From: Beijerinckiaceae bacterium
GTDB taxonomy: Bacteria > Pseudomonadota > Alphaproteobacteria > Rhizobiales > Beijerinckiaceae
Reading direction: 5' to 3'
DNA length: 64,000 bases
Assembly: GCA_947453205.1 (NCBI GenBank)
Contig: CANGFT010000017.1
Coordinates: 1-64,000, forward strand
The notes under the pieces were generated by a model. That model saw only the letters and a list, made by a program, of their open reading frames with translations. It was not told where the DNA came from and made no database searches. Positions 30,648 through 38,573 of this stretch are shown piece by piece. The position numbers and the translations under genes were made by a program. The first letter of the stretch is position 1. Every line of letters starts with the position of its first letter.

Positions 30648-31148
30648 TTATAGCGTACGAAGGGCCTCGCCCTTCCAGGAAGGCATCCCGAAAGGCGTCA
30701 CAATAATGGCCAGGACCCAGATGATTGGCCCTGCGATGGTTGGAAAATTTGGCTCGATGACCCCCGAAAGCAGCATTGCGAAAGTGAATGTGAGGTCGCA
30801 AATGCCGATGACGACGAGACCGAGGGCGTAGCCCAGCCAGGACGCCTGCGTCCAGATGAGCCAGGCTACGAAGAGCCCGAGCACGCCATATCCACCGACA
30901 TCGACGGTGAAATTGAGCAGCGTGAACAAGTGTGTTTTGACGGTCACCGGATCTGTGGGAATCTGGACCAGACTTCGCGGAGCGTTCGGGCCGCCGGTCA
31001 GCACCGCCCAGAAGGACGCCAGGTCGCCGCCAATGAACTGCTTGATGCCCGCGAAGCCGACCCAGATGTGCAGGATGGACCACAGCAGGAACAATCCTGC
31101 GCCAATCCTGGCGGCGGTCCCGGCGGGCGATGCATGTGACGTCATCAT
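30648..31148 (-). CDS. Small four-helix membrane protein of unknown function
   Basis: A 166-residue protein with four hydrophobic segments (about residues 13-33, 72-95, 100-125 and 135-155) and little else. HIWVGFAGIKQFIGGDLASF near the start may mark the family, which I do not recognise with certainty. It is divergent from the LysR regulator at 31324 and lies upstream of the SDR gene on the same strand with a 147-base gap, so the regulator may control both. No catalytic motif is visible. Confidence 0.65.
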   Translation of the reverse strand: MMTSHASPAGTAARIGAGLFLLWSILHIWVGFAGIKQFIGGDLASFWAVLTGGPNAPRSLVQIPTDPVTVKTHLFTLLNFTVDVGGYGVLGLFVAWLIWTQASWLGYALGLVVIGICDLTFTFAMLLSGVIEPNFPTIAGPIIWVLAIIVTPFGMPSWKGEALRTL

Positions 31149-31276
31149 CTGATTTCCTTTCGAAGAATTCCTTGGGTGATTATCGGTTGTGTCCGTGGCG
31201 CTGAATCGAGCCGCAACCCGGCGTTTCCGCGCGGAGGGCCCCCTTACGCTGAAGACTTATTGCTTTATTTTTGATA

Positions 31277-31296
31277 TTCACATCTGCGATTATGAA
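31277..31296. promoter_or_regulatory. Possible LysR-type binding dyad
   Basis: TTCA-N12-TGAA lies in the 175-base gap between the divergent membrane-protein and LysR genes, in an A/T-rich stretch. LysR regulators usually bind interrupted dyads (T-N11-A) in such gaps, so this is a candidate, not a proven site. Confidence 0.3.
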
Positions 31297-31323
31297 CAAG
31301 ACTGATCCTTATATGGAGCAATC

Positions 31324-32232
31324 ATGGACGCATTGGGGAACATGACTCTTTTCGTTGAAGTCGCGACCGCAGGCGGGTTTCGCGCGGCGGCGGAACGGTT
31401 GAAAATCGCGAACTCCACCTTGTCGCGCCGCATTGCGGACCTTGAGCGCGAACTCGGGCTGCGCCTGTTCAACCGCACCACGCGCCGGGTCGAGATGACC
31501 GAAGCGGGGCGGCTCTATTTCGAGCGATGCCGCCGCATCATCGACGAGGCGCGCCTGGCCCATGAGGAATTGTCGAGCATGGTCTCGCAGCCCAGCGGCC
31601 TGATCCGCGCCTCCGTGCCCGTGGACTTCACGCTGGTCTATCTCGGCGACATCCTCGGGGATTTCCTGCGCCTTTATCCGGGCATCCACCTCGATCTGGA
31701 CGTGACCCCGCGTCAGAGCGATCTCATCTCAGAGCCGATCGATCTTACGATCAGGATCGGCGAGCCCAGAGACCCTCAGTTGATCGCCCGCAAACTGGTG
31801 ACGTTCAGGGCGGGCCTCTTCGCCGCGCCCGATTATCTGGCGGCCCATGGCGCGCCGCAGACGCCGCAGGAGCTGCTGCGCCACAATTGCCTGCGCGTGG
31901 CGGATAGCCCCTGGAAGCTGGTCAACACCCGCAGCGCAGAGGAACAGACCGTCGCGGCGAGTGGATCCTTCACCGCCAACAACATTGGCCTGTTGTGCAA
32001 AATGGCCCTGCAGGGAACGGGCGTCGTTTTGCTTGCGCACGAACACGTCAGCGAAGACCTTGATGCGGGCCGCCTTGTGCGCCTCTTGCCCGACTGGGCG
32101 CCGCCGGACTTTTCCGCCTATGCGCTGACCGAAACCAGATTGCTCCCCGCCAAGGTGCGCGTGTTCATCGATTTCCTGATCCGGAATCTGAAAAGCAGAG
32201 GCGAGGCGGGCCAAGGCGTGGGAAGCGGTTGA
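31324..32232 (+). CDS. LysR-family transcriptional regulator
   Basis: DNA-binding regulator of 302 residues. The N-terminal winged helix-turn-helix covers residues 1 to about 60 (FVEVATAGGFRAAAERLKIANSTLSRRIADLE), followed by the two-lobed effector domain with the conserved DLTIRIGEPRDP. This resembles the CrgA/AaeR-type subgroup common in proteobacteria. GGAG lies five bases before the ATG. It is divergent from the four-helix membrane protein gene, the usual arrangement for a LysR target; the effector is unknown. Confidence 0.9.
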   Translation: MDALGNMTLFVEVATAGGFRAAAERLKIANSTLSRRIADLERELGLRLFNRTTRRVEMTEAGRLYFERCRRIIDEARLAHEELSSMVSQPSGLIRASVPVDFTLVYLGDILGDFLRLYPGIHLDLDVTPRQSDLISEPIDLTIRIGEPRDPQLIARKLVTFRAGLFAAPDYLAAHGAPQTPQELLRHNCLRVADSPWKLVNTRSAEEQTVAASGSFTANNIGLLCKMALQGTGVVLLAHEHVSEDLDAGRLVRLLPDWAPPDFSAYALTETRLLPAKVRVFIDFLIRNLKSRGEAGQGVGSG

Positions 32233-32288
32233 TGCTGCCCGCCCGCTGGTCTATCACTGACGTCCTGCAACAACCCTGGGAGGGCCCC

Positions 32289-32807
32289 ATGTCGCTTCAT
32301 TCAGTCTCGATCCCCGTCTTCATCCAGCTCATCAACAGCGCGCAAAAGATGATCGACAAGACGCTCGCCCATTGCGCGGCGAAGAAGATCGATCCCGCCG
32401 CCCTCCTGAGCGACCGCCTCTATCCCGACATGTTCCCGCTGGTGCGCCAGTTCCAGTATATCGCCGACCATTCCTCGGGCGCCTGCCTGCGCCTCGCGGG
32501 CAAGGACGCGCCGGTTCCGCCGCGCGAGGAGACCACCTTCGAGCAGCTCAAGGAGCGCCTCGCCAAGGCCCTCGCCATCGTCGAGTCCGTCTCCGCCGCC
32601 GATGTGGACGCCCACGCGGACAAGGACATCACCTTCCCCATGGGGCCGCGCCAGGTCACCATGCGCGGGCGTGAATATATGCTTCACTTCGCCATGCCGA
32701 ACTTCTATTTCCACACCACCACAGCCTACAACATCCTGCGCCATCGCGGCGTCGAGGTGGGCAAGCGTGACTTCCTTGGCGTCATCCCCGGCTTCCCCGC
32801 CGCCTGA
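32289..32807 (+). CDS. DUF1993 family protein (first copy)
   Basis: A 172-residue protein of the DUF1993 family, a helical bundle fold thought to be related to DinB-type metal-binding proteins; no activity is established. Conserved features are IPVFIQLINSAQKMIDK, DRLYPDMFPLVRQFQY, MRGREYMLHFAMPNFYFHTTTAYNILRH, with histidines that could bind a metal. GGGAGGG just before ATG 32289 sets the start. A paralogue lies at 33245 on the other strand, with the RidA gene between them. It follows the LysR gene by 56 bases. Confidence 0.82.
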   Translation: MSLHSVSIPVFIQLINSAQKMIDKTLAHCAAKKIDPAALLSDRLYPDMFPLVRQFQYIADHSSGACLRLAGKDAPVPPREETTFEQLKERLAKALAIVESVSAADVDAHADKDITFPMGPRQVTMRGREYMLHFAMPNFYFHTTTAYNILRHRGVEVGKRDFLGVIPGFPAA

Positions 32808-32837
32808 CGTCATTCAACCCAGAGAAAGATCGATCGC

Positions 32838-33188
32838 ATGAGCATTCGTCGCATCGGCGCGGGCCCGCGCATGAGCAAGGCCGTCGTCCACGCAAACACC
32901 GTCTATCTGGCGGGCCAGGTCGCGGACAAGACCAAGGGCGCGAGCGTCGCCGACCAGACGAAGGAGATCGTCGGCATCATCGACGAGCTTCTGAAGGAGG
33001 CGGGCTCCGACAAGACGAAGATCCTCTCAGCGACGATCTATCTCTCGGACATCTCGACCTTCCCCCAGATGAACGCGGTCTGGGACACATGGGTCGTCGC
33101 AGGCGAGACGCCCGCCCGCGCCACGGTCGAGGCGAAGCTCGCCGCGCCCGAATACACCGTCGAGATCGCGGTCATCGCCGCGATCTGA
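32838..33188 (+). CDS. RidA/YjgF/UK114 family protein
   Basis: A 116-residue member of the RidA family, trimeric enzymes that hydrolyse reactive enamines and imines made by PLP enzymes. The fold signatures VVHANTVYLAGQVAD, DKTKILSATIYLSDI and ARATVEAKLAAPEYTVEIAVIAAI are present, with the conserved arginine (ARATVEA) that binds the substrate carboxylate in true RidA; divergent subgroups exist, so deaminase activity is likely but not assured. It lies 30 bases after the DUF1993 gene and ends at an intrinsic terminator. Confidence 0.9.
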   Translation: MSIRRIGAGPRMSKAVVHANTVYLAGQVADKTKGASVADQTKEIVGIIDELLKEAGSDKTKILSATIYLSDISTFPQMNAVWDTWVVAGETPARATVEAKLAAPEYTVEIAVIAAI

Positions 33189-33208
33189 TCCGGTCATTCC
33201 ACGGTTTG

Positions 33209-33235
33209 AAGGGCCAGCCTCGCGCTGGCCCTTTT
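33209..33235 (+). terminator. Intrinsic terminator after ridA-like gene
   Basis: AAGGGCCAGC and GCTGGCCCTT form a perfect ten-base stem with the loop CTCGC, running into TTTT. It ends the LysR-DUF1993-RidA transcript and lies ten bases from the convergent DUF1993 gene. Confidence 0.85.
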
Positions 33236-33244
33236 CGTTTGGGC

Positions 33245-33769
33245 TCAGCCCTCGATGATGCCCTGCACCTGCCCCATGAAATCGCGCTTGGCGAGCGGCA
33301 GGCCGCTGTGGCGCAGGAGGTCATAGGCCGTGGTGGCGTGGAAGAAGAGGTGCGGAAGAGCGTAGTGCAGCACGAAGTCGCGGCCTTTCATGCTGCGCGT
33401 CGCCGCGCCCGCCGGAAAGGTCAGCACCTTGTCGGCCGCCGAATCCACCGCGGCGCGGTCGAAGGCCCGCACATAGGCCAGCGCCCGCTCGACGCGCGCC
33501 TTCAAATCCTCCAGCGTCTTTTCGTCATCGGCAGGCTTTTCGGGATTGGCGTCGGTGAGCATGGCGGGGATGGCGTAGGCCCAGCGCGTCACCGTCCGCA
33601 CCTGCTTGTCGAAAGCGTACATGTCCGGAAAGAACCGGGCGGTGAGATAGGCCTGCTGGTCATATTTCTGGGCCGCGCAATGGGCGATGGCCTTGTCGAG
33701 CGCGCCCGAAAGGCCGGTCAGCGTCTGGATGATGACGTCAAGCGACGCCTGCGAAAGCGAAATTGTCAT
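33245..33769 (-). CDS. DUF1993 family protein (second copy)
   Basis: A 174-residue DUF1993 protein, clearly paralogous to the 32289 product: both share the pattern ALDKAIAHCAAQK / RFFPDMYAFDKQVR / MKGRDFVLHYALPHLFFHATTAYDLLRH and a similar C-terminus (KRDFMG in one, KRDFLG in the other). Length and spacing match, but identity is moderate, so the duplication is not recent. It is convergent to the RidA gene. No function is known; the conserved histidines invite a metal-binding test. Confidence 0.82.
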   Translation of the reverse strand: MTISLSQASLDVIIQTLTGLSGALDKAIAHCAAQKYDQQAYLTARFFPDMYAFDKQVRTVTRWAYAIPAMLTDANPEKPADDEKTLEDLKARVERALAYVRAFDRAAVDSAADKVLTFPAGAATRSMKGRDFVLHYALPHLFFHATTAYDLLRHSGLPLAKRDFMGQVQGIIEG

Positions 33770-33909
33770 GTCTTCCTCCCCGCCCCCAAGGGGCTTTCGA
33801 TGTGGCGGCGTGATCCCGGCTCCCCTGCCCCGATGCTTGCGGAAGCGGCCTGATCGACCTAGAGATGTCTCAGGCGGGCGTGACCCGCAATGTCAAAGCG
33901 GGAGGCGAG

Positions 33910-34614
33910 ATGAACGCGCACGACGAGATCAAGCAGAAGATGATCATGGCTGGCAAGATCCTCGTGGCCGAAGGCCAGGATGATTTCACCCGCGGCCACA
34001 TTTCCTTCCGCCATCCCGACAATCCTGGCCTCTTCTACATGAAGGCCCACAGCATCGGCCTCGACGAGATCACGATGGAGAACATTCTCACCATCGACCT
34101 CGAAGGCAATGTGGTCGCAGGAAAGGCCAAGCGCCATTCCGAGGTCTACATCCATTCCGAGATCCTCAAGGCGCGCCCTGACCTCAACTGCGTGCTGCAC
34201 ACCCATCCCACCTATTCGACCGCCTTTTCGGCGATGGGTCGCCCGATGCGCGCCTACAGCCAGCCCTCGGCGCTCTTCTACAACGCCATCGGAACCTATA
34301 CGGACACGATCAACCTCATCCGCAGCCATGAGATGGGCGCGGGCGTCGCCAGGGCGCTGGGGCCGCACCGCACGGTGATGCTCAAGAACCATGGCGTCGT
34401 GATCTGCGGCGCCTCCATCGAGGAGACGATCATCAGCGTCATCATGCTGGAGAACGCCGCCCAGATTCAGATGATCGTCGAGGCGGCGGGCAATCCCGCG
34501 CCCGAATTCCCGCTGGAGGACATCCTGAAGCTCCAGCACGACATCAGCCGTCCCGAGCAGTTCATCGTGAACTTCGATTATCTGGCGCGCCGGGTGAAGC
34601 GCCGCGAGGGCTGA
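33910..34614 (+). CDS. Class II aldolase/adducin family protein
   Basis: Zinc-dependent aldolase-family protein of 234 residues. The metal ligands expected of L-fuculose-phosphate aldolase relatives are visible: the pair in LHTHPTYST near residue 97-99 and a third histidine in LKNHGVVI near residue 160, with a glutamate in HSEVYIHSEI near 78. Family members act as aldolases, epimerases or decarboxylases on sugar-like acids. GGAGG about five bases before ATG 33910 sets the start over an upstream ATG at 33865. It stands alone, with a hairpin downstream. Confidence 0.84.
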   Translation: MNAHDEIKQKMIMAGKILVAEGQDDFTRGHISFRHPDNPGLFYMKAHSIGLDEITMENILTIDLEGNVVAGKAKRHSEVYIHSEILKARPDLNCVLHTHPTYSTAFSAMGRPMRAYSQPSALFYNAIGTYTDTINLIRSHEMGAGVARALGPHRTVMLKNHGVVICGASIEETIISVIMLENAAQIQMIVEAAGNPAPEFPLEDILKLQHDISRPEQFIVNFDYLARRVKRREG

Positions 34615-34647
34615 GGCCCGCAACCCGCTTGATCGATCCCAGCCAAT

Positions 34648-34673
34648 TCGGACTGCCTACACGGGCAGTCCGA
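34648..34673. terminator. Hairpin between convergent genes
   Basis: TCGGACTGCC and GGCAGTCCGA form a perfect ten-base stem with a six-base loop between the aldolase gene and the convergent DUF2177 gene. No strong T run follows on either strand; it may act as a bidirectional terminator. Confidence 0.5.
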
Positions 34674-34738
34674 CACATGCAGGATGCTTCAGCCCGCCGA
34701 TGGCGCCGGGATCACGCAAGGACGGCGGTCAGCCCGTT

Positions 34739-35134
34739 TCAGAGCGCCCGTCCGACGCCATAGCCCGCGAGCGCCGCAAGACCCGTCAGGAACGAGCCCC
34801 AGGCCATGTCGACAACCGTCAGCATCAACGGCCAGACCTTCAGGGTCGCCTGATTGGTGAGGTCGTAGACGCCATAGCCCACAAGCCCGAAGAGCGCGCC
34901 ATAAAGGGCGGCGGTCAGCCAGCTTTCGGCGGCGAGCGCAGGCTGGATCGCGAAGAACGTCACGCCGAAGGCATAGAGCAGATAGAAGACAAGGGCAGGG
35001 CCAAGGCGGAAGCCGTCCATGGCCATGCCTTCCATGGCCGGGCGATAGAATGTGTCGCCCATGCGGCTCAGCCAGATGAAGTCGACCCCGACGAAAACCA
35101 CAAGTGTCGCGACATAGATCGCTGCCATCTTCAT
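34739..35134 (-). CDS. DUF2177 family membrane protein
   Basis: A 131-residue integral membrane protein of the DUF2177 (COG4852) family with four predicted helices. Recognisable parts are VFVGVDFIWLSRM in the first helix and GYGVYDLTNQATLKVWPLMLTVVDMAWG later. AGGAG six to seven bases upstream supports ATG 35134, which follows the stop of the methyltransferase gene by a single base, so it is the last gene of a four-gene minus-strand operon. Its role is unknown; the context suggests modification or turnover of membrane lipid. Confidence 0.85.
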   Translation of the reverse strand: MKMAAIYVATLVVFVGVDFIWLSRMGDTFYRPAMEGMAMDGFRLGPALVFYLLYAFGVTFFAIQPALAAESWLTAALYGALFGLVGYGVYDLTNQATLKVWPLMLTVVDMAWGSFLTGLAALAGYGVGRAL

Positions 35135-35135
35135 G

Positions 35136-36347
35136 TCATGCTCCTGGTTTTCTGAGAAGATAAAAGCCCACATCAGTGGCGCCTTCGGCGAAGCCCGCCT
35201 GGCAATAGCAGAGGTAGTAGAGCCAGAGCCGGTGGAACCGCTCGTCAAAGCCCTGCGCCTCGATCTGCGGCCAGCGCGATTCAAATCGTGTGCGCCAGTC
35301 CGCGAGCGTCTGCGCATAGGACAGGCCGAAACATTCGGTCTTGGCGAGGGTGAGCCCGGCGCGCGCCGCCTGTTCAGCCATCGCCGTCTTCGTCGGCAGG
35401 AATCCACCGGGGAAGATATGCCGCTGGATGAAGTCGGGCGTCTCCCGATAGGTTCCATAGCGAGATTCATCAATGGTGATCGCCTGGATCAGCGCGGTCC
35501 CGCCGGGGCGCAGCACCTCGGCGATCTTGCCGAAATATTGCGGCCAATAGGCCTCGCCGACGGCCTCGATCATTTCAATCGAGACGACCCGGTCAAACCG
35601 CCCCTGGACATCGCGATAGTCCTGCAGACGCAGATCGACCGGCGCCCCGGCGCAGCGCGCCTGCGCGAAGGCCAGTTGCGATGGCGAGAGGGTGAGGCCC
35701 GTGACGGAGGCTGCGCCGCAATCGGCGAGATGACGCGCCAGCGCGCCCCAGCCGCAGCCGATCTCGAGAACCTCCTCGCCGCCGCGCAGCTCCATGAGAT
35801 CCGAGATGCGCCTCAGGCGGTTCTGTTGCGCATGTTCGAGCGTCTCTGCGCCGGGCCCATAAAGCGCCGACGAATAGAGCATGGTTTCATCAAGCCATTC
35901 GGCGAAGAAGTCGTTGCCAAGATCGTAGTGGCTGATGATGTTGCGTCGGCTCCCGCGCCGGCTGTTGCCGCGCAGGCGATGGCGAAGGCGGCTGAAAAGA
36001 CGGTGGCCCAGCTTGCCATAGAAGCCATCGAGCGCGGGGGTGTTGAGCGCGCCGAACCGCAGCAGCGTCACGAGGTCGGGCGTCGTCCATTCCCCGGCGA
36101 TGAAGCCTTCGGCGAAACCGATGTCGCCTTGCAGGATCATGCGGCGCAGCGCGCGCCAATCCTTGACGACGAGGCTCGCGTCCGGCCCCGGCTCGCCCCG
36201 CGCTTCAAGCCGCTGTCCGGAGGGAAGATGCAGGCTCAGGGAGCCATAGGCGACCTTGTCGAGAAGCGGCCGCAAGGCGAGCGCCAAAGGGTGCATGAAG
36301 AAAGTCGTCTTGCCTTCTTCGCTCTGGGGGAGGCTGATGGATTTCAT
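35136..36347 (-). CDS. Cyclopropane-fatty-acyl-phospholipid synthase family methyltransferase
   Basis: SAM-dependent enzyme of 403 residues that modifies double bonds of membrane fatty acyl chains in place. The N-terminal domain (residues about 1-130) is followed by the SAM-binding motif LEIGCGWGALARHL near 200, and the CFA-synthase hallmarks SSALYGPGAETLEHAQQN, VSIEMIEAVGEAYWP, IQAITIDESRY and HIFPGGFLPT. In Rhodobacter, relatives next to the same FAD enzyme and DUF1365 genes belong to a singlet-oxygen regulon and take part in methylated or furan fatty acid synthesis, so simple cyclopropanation should not be assumed. Confidence 0.87.
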   Translation of the reverse strand: MKSISLPQSEEGKTTFFMHPLALALRPLLDKVAYGSLSLHLPSGQRLEARGEPGPDASLVVKDWRALRRMILQGDIGFAEGFIAGEWTTPDLVTLLRFGALNTPALDGFYGKLGHRLFSRLRHRLRGNSRRGSRRNIISHYDLGNDFFAEWLDETMLYSSALYGPGAETLEHAQQNRLRRISDLMELRGGEEVLEIGCGWGALARHLADCGAASVTGLTLSPSQLAFAQARCAGAPVDLRLQDYRDVQGRFDRVVSIEMIEAVGEAYWPQYFGKIAEVLRPGGTALIQAITIDESRYGTYRETPDFIQRHIFPGGFLPTKTAMAEQAARAGLTLAKTECFGLSYAQTLADWRTRFESRWPQIEAQGFDERFHRLWLYYLCYCQAGFAEGATDVGFYLLRKPGA

Positions 36348-36348
36348 C

Positions 36349-37140
36349 TCAGGAACTCATATCTGCGGCGCGAACAAACGTGATGGGATTTTGGGGAGGC
36401 TTGGGGCGGGTTCGCAATCGAACGCCCTTGCGCCAGAGTTTCAACGCTTCCCAATGGATGGCGCCGATCACGCGCATGGGCAGCGCGGGCGTCGTAAAAA
36501 ACAGACGGAGCAGGGCTGCGTCGGTCAGGGCGCGGCGACGCGCATGGTAACGGGCGGTCAGAAGCAGCCCCTGCTCGTCGCTGACCTCGATCACAAGGCG
36601 CATCAGCTCGTCGGGCGCCATGAAACGAAAGCGATAGCCAAGATCCATGTCCATGAAAGGCGAGACATAGAAGCCCTTGTCGCAGGACTGCTTGATTTCA
36701 ACTGACGTGGCGCCCTTCTCGACGGGAATGAGATAGGCGTGACGTTCGCCGAAGGTGTTGTCGACTTCCCAGATCATCGCGGCGAGCGCGCCATCGGCGT
36801 CGAAACAATAAAATACGCTCAGCGGATTGAAGGCGAGGCCGAGCATGCGCGGCATGGTCAGCAGCAGCACCCGCCCGCCGGATATGTCGACGCCGGCCTC
36901 GCGCAGCGCCTCCTCCACCTGTGTGCGCAGCGGACGGCCGGAGCGGTCCCCACGGTCGCGGCTGTGGAAGGAAAAGAGGTTGAAGCGGTCGATGGAGAAG
37001 AACCGCAATCCTCTGGCGCTTTCGTCCAGACGGTCGATGTCGAGCAACACAGAGAAGATGCGATAGGCGAAACGATGATCGCGCGGGCGCCGACGGCAAT
37101 GGGTCACGACCCCGCTATAGAGCGCCCCCGCCGCCGTCAC
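36349..37140 (-). CDS. DUF1365 family protein
   Basis: A 263-residue protein of the DUF1365 (COG3496) family. Visible family features are ALYSGVVTHCRRRPRDHRFAYRIF at the start and RMLGLAFNPLSVFYCFDADG, then FYVSPFMDMDLGYRFRF. The GTG start overlaps the stop codon of the FAD oxidoreductase gene in a GTGA, and GGAGG lies four bases before it, so translation is coupled. Its reaction is unknown; the fixed linkage with COG2907 and a CFA-type methyltransferase points to fatty acyl modification in the membrane. Confidence 0.87.
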   Translation of the reverse strand: MTAAGALYSGVVTHCRRRPRDHRFAYRIFSVLLDIDRLDESARGLRFFSIDRFNLFSFHSRDRGDRSGRPLRTQVEEALREAGVDISGGRVLLLTMPRMLGLAFNPLSVFYCFDADGALAAMIWEVDNTFGERHAYLIPVEKGATSVEIKQSCDKGFYVSPFMDMDLGYRFRFMAPDELMRLVIEVSDEQGLLLTARYHARRRALTDAALLRLFFTTPALPMRVIGAIHWEALKLWRKGVRLRTRPKPPQNPITFVRAADMSS

Positions 37141-38483
37141 GCCGCCACCTCCGAAGGAGCGGGCGCGGGCGCGAGATATATGCGCCCATTCTGATCCGGC
37201 GCCGTCCATGGACGGGGTCGTCCACCCAGCTGCTCGGCGACTGCCAGACCCGCCTGCAGCCCGTCCTCATGGAAGCCAGCGCCGAAATAGGCGCCGCAAT
37301 ACCAGATGCGATCCGCGCCCTGAAGCGACCAGAGCTGACGCTGGGCCCGGAGCGCCGCCAGATCGAACTGGGGATGGCTGTAGCTTTCGCGCACATGCAC
37401 GGCCTCGTCGCGCGGCGGCTGGGGCGGATTGAGCGTGACGAAAAGGGGAGGGGCGTCGCCCAGCGGCTGCAGCCGGTTCATCCAATAGGTGACGGCCAGG
37501 GAGCCTCGATCGCCCGTTTCGGCCAGATAATTCCAGCTCGCCCAGGCGGCCTTGCGGCGCGGCGTCAGGCGCTGATCGGTGTGGAGCCATGCGGTGTTGG
37601 GCTGGTAGCGGAATGCGCCGAGGATCTCGCGCTCCGCCGCGCTGGGCGCCTCGAGCATCGCGAGGGCGGCGTCGGCATGGGCGCCGATCACCACGGCGTC
37701 GAAAGTGTCGACGCCGCCCCGCGCATCGCGCACCTCGACCCCATGGGGTCTGCGGCTCACGCCGGTCACCGCGGCGCCGGCGCGGATGTCGCCAAGGCTC
37801 GCCGCCAGCTTTTCGACATAACGACGCGAACCGCCGCGAACCGTGCGCCAAACCGGGCGATCCGCGAGCTTCAAGAGGCCGTGATTGTCGCAAAAGCGGA
37901 TGAAGGAGGTCGCGGGATAGGCGCCGACCTCATCGGCTGGCGTCGACCAGATGGCGGCGGCCATGGGATAGAGATGGTCGCGGATGAACGCCTGGCCATA
38001 GCGCCCGCGCGCCAGATAATCATCGAGGCTGATGTCGCCGAGGCCCGCAAGATCTGCAGGCGCCTCGCGATAGAAGCGCAGGAGGTCGCGGATCATCGAC
38101 CAGAAGCGCGGCTTCAGCGCATTCGTCGGCTGGGCGAAGAGGCCGCGCAGGTCCGTGCCCGCATATTCATAGGCGCCCTGATCGAAGGACACCGAAAAGG
38201 ACATTTCGGTGGGCGTCGTCTCGACGCCGACATGATCGAAGAGCGCCGTCAGGTTCGGATAGGTCGGCTCATTATAGACAATGAAGCCCGTATCGACGGC
38301 GATTTCCTGGCCCTCAACCTGGATGACCCTGGTGTTCGCATGACCGCCAAGCCTTGTTTCCGACTCATAGAGAACCACCTGATGGTCGCGAGCCAGCGCC
38401 CAGGCGCAGGAGAGACCGGAGACTCCGGCGCCGATGACGGCGATTTTCTGCCGGTTTTCCGGGATGCGCGGGGGGAAATCCAT
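37137..38483 (-). CDS. FAD-dependent amine-oxidase-like oxidoreductase (COG2907)
   Basis: A 448-residue flavoprotein. The dinucleotide motif IAVIGAGVSGLSCAWAL lies at about residues 14-30, followed by the glutamate and arginine of the FAD clamp (YESETRLGGHANT) and the C-terminal flavin motif YCGAYFGAGFHEDGLQAG. It belongs with COG2907 proteins that resemble phytoene desaturase and amine oxidase. It is the first gene of a four-gene operon (FAD enzyme, DUF1365, methyltransferase, DUF2177). A promoter-like TGATCC-N18-TAAACC lies about 30 bases upstream of the ATG. Confidence 0.87.
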   Translation of the reverse strand: MDFPPRIPENRQKIAVIGAGVSGLSCAWALARDHQVVLYESETRLGGHANTRVIQVEGQEIAVDTGFIVYNEPTYPNLTALFDHVGVETTPTEMSFSVSFDQGAYEYAGTDLRGLFAQPTNALKPRFWSMIRDLLRFYREAPADLAGLGDISLDDYLARGRYGQAFIRDHLYPMAAAIWSTPADEVGAYPATSFIRFCDNHGLLKLADRPVWRTVRGGSRRYVEKLAASLGDIRAGAAVTGVSRRPHGVEVRDARGGVDTFDAVVIGAHADAALAMLEAPSAAEREILGAFRYQPNTAWLHTDQRLTPRRKAAWASWNYLAETGDRGSLAVTYWMNRLQPLGDAPPLFVTLNPPQPPRDEAVHVRESYSHPQFDLAALRAQRQLWSLQGADRIWYCGAYFGAGFHEDGLQAGLAVAEQLGGRPRPWTAPDQNGRIYLAPAPAPSEVAA

Positions 38484-38511
38484 CGAGGTCTCTGGGAGGA
38501 GTGTCACTTCC

Positions 38512-38541
38512 GGTTTACGTTTCCGCAGACCATGCGGATCA
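38512..38541 (-). promoter_or_regulatory. ECF (RpoE/ChrR-like) promoter candidate for the lipid operon
   Basis: On the minus strand TGATCC (38541-38536), 18 bases, then TAAACC (38517-38512) lies 28 bases before the ATG at 38483. From memory, RpoE-type ECF sigma factors paired with ChrR use a TGATC-type minus 35 with a TA-starting minus 10. The photolyase operon has the same TGATCC-N18-TAA arrangement. Confidence 0.5.
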
Positions 38542-38573
38542 ATCCACCCGTTTTCGAGCTGCGTATCAACCCC

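Noticed and set aside
31303-31320. TGATCC before the LysR gene as another ECF promoter
   Set aside because: It lies too close to the start codon, with no room for a minus 10 and transcript start.
33191-33240. TGATCC after the RidA gene as a promoter
   Set aside because: It overlaps the intrinsic terminator and faces a gene on the opposite strand.
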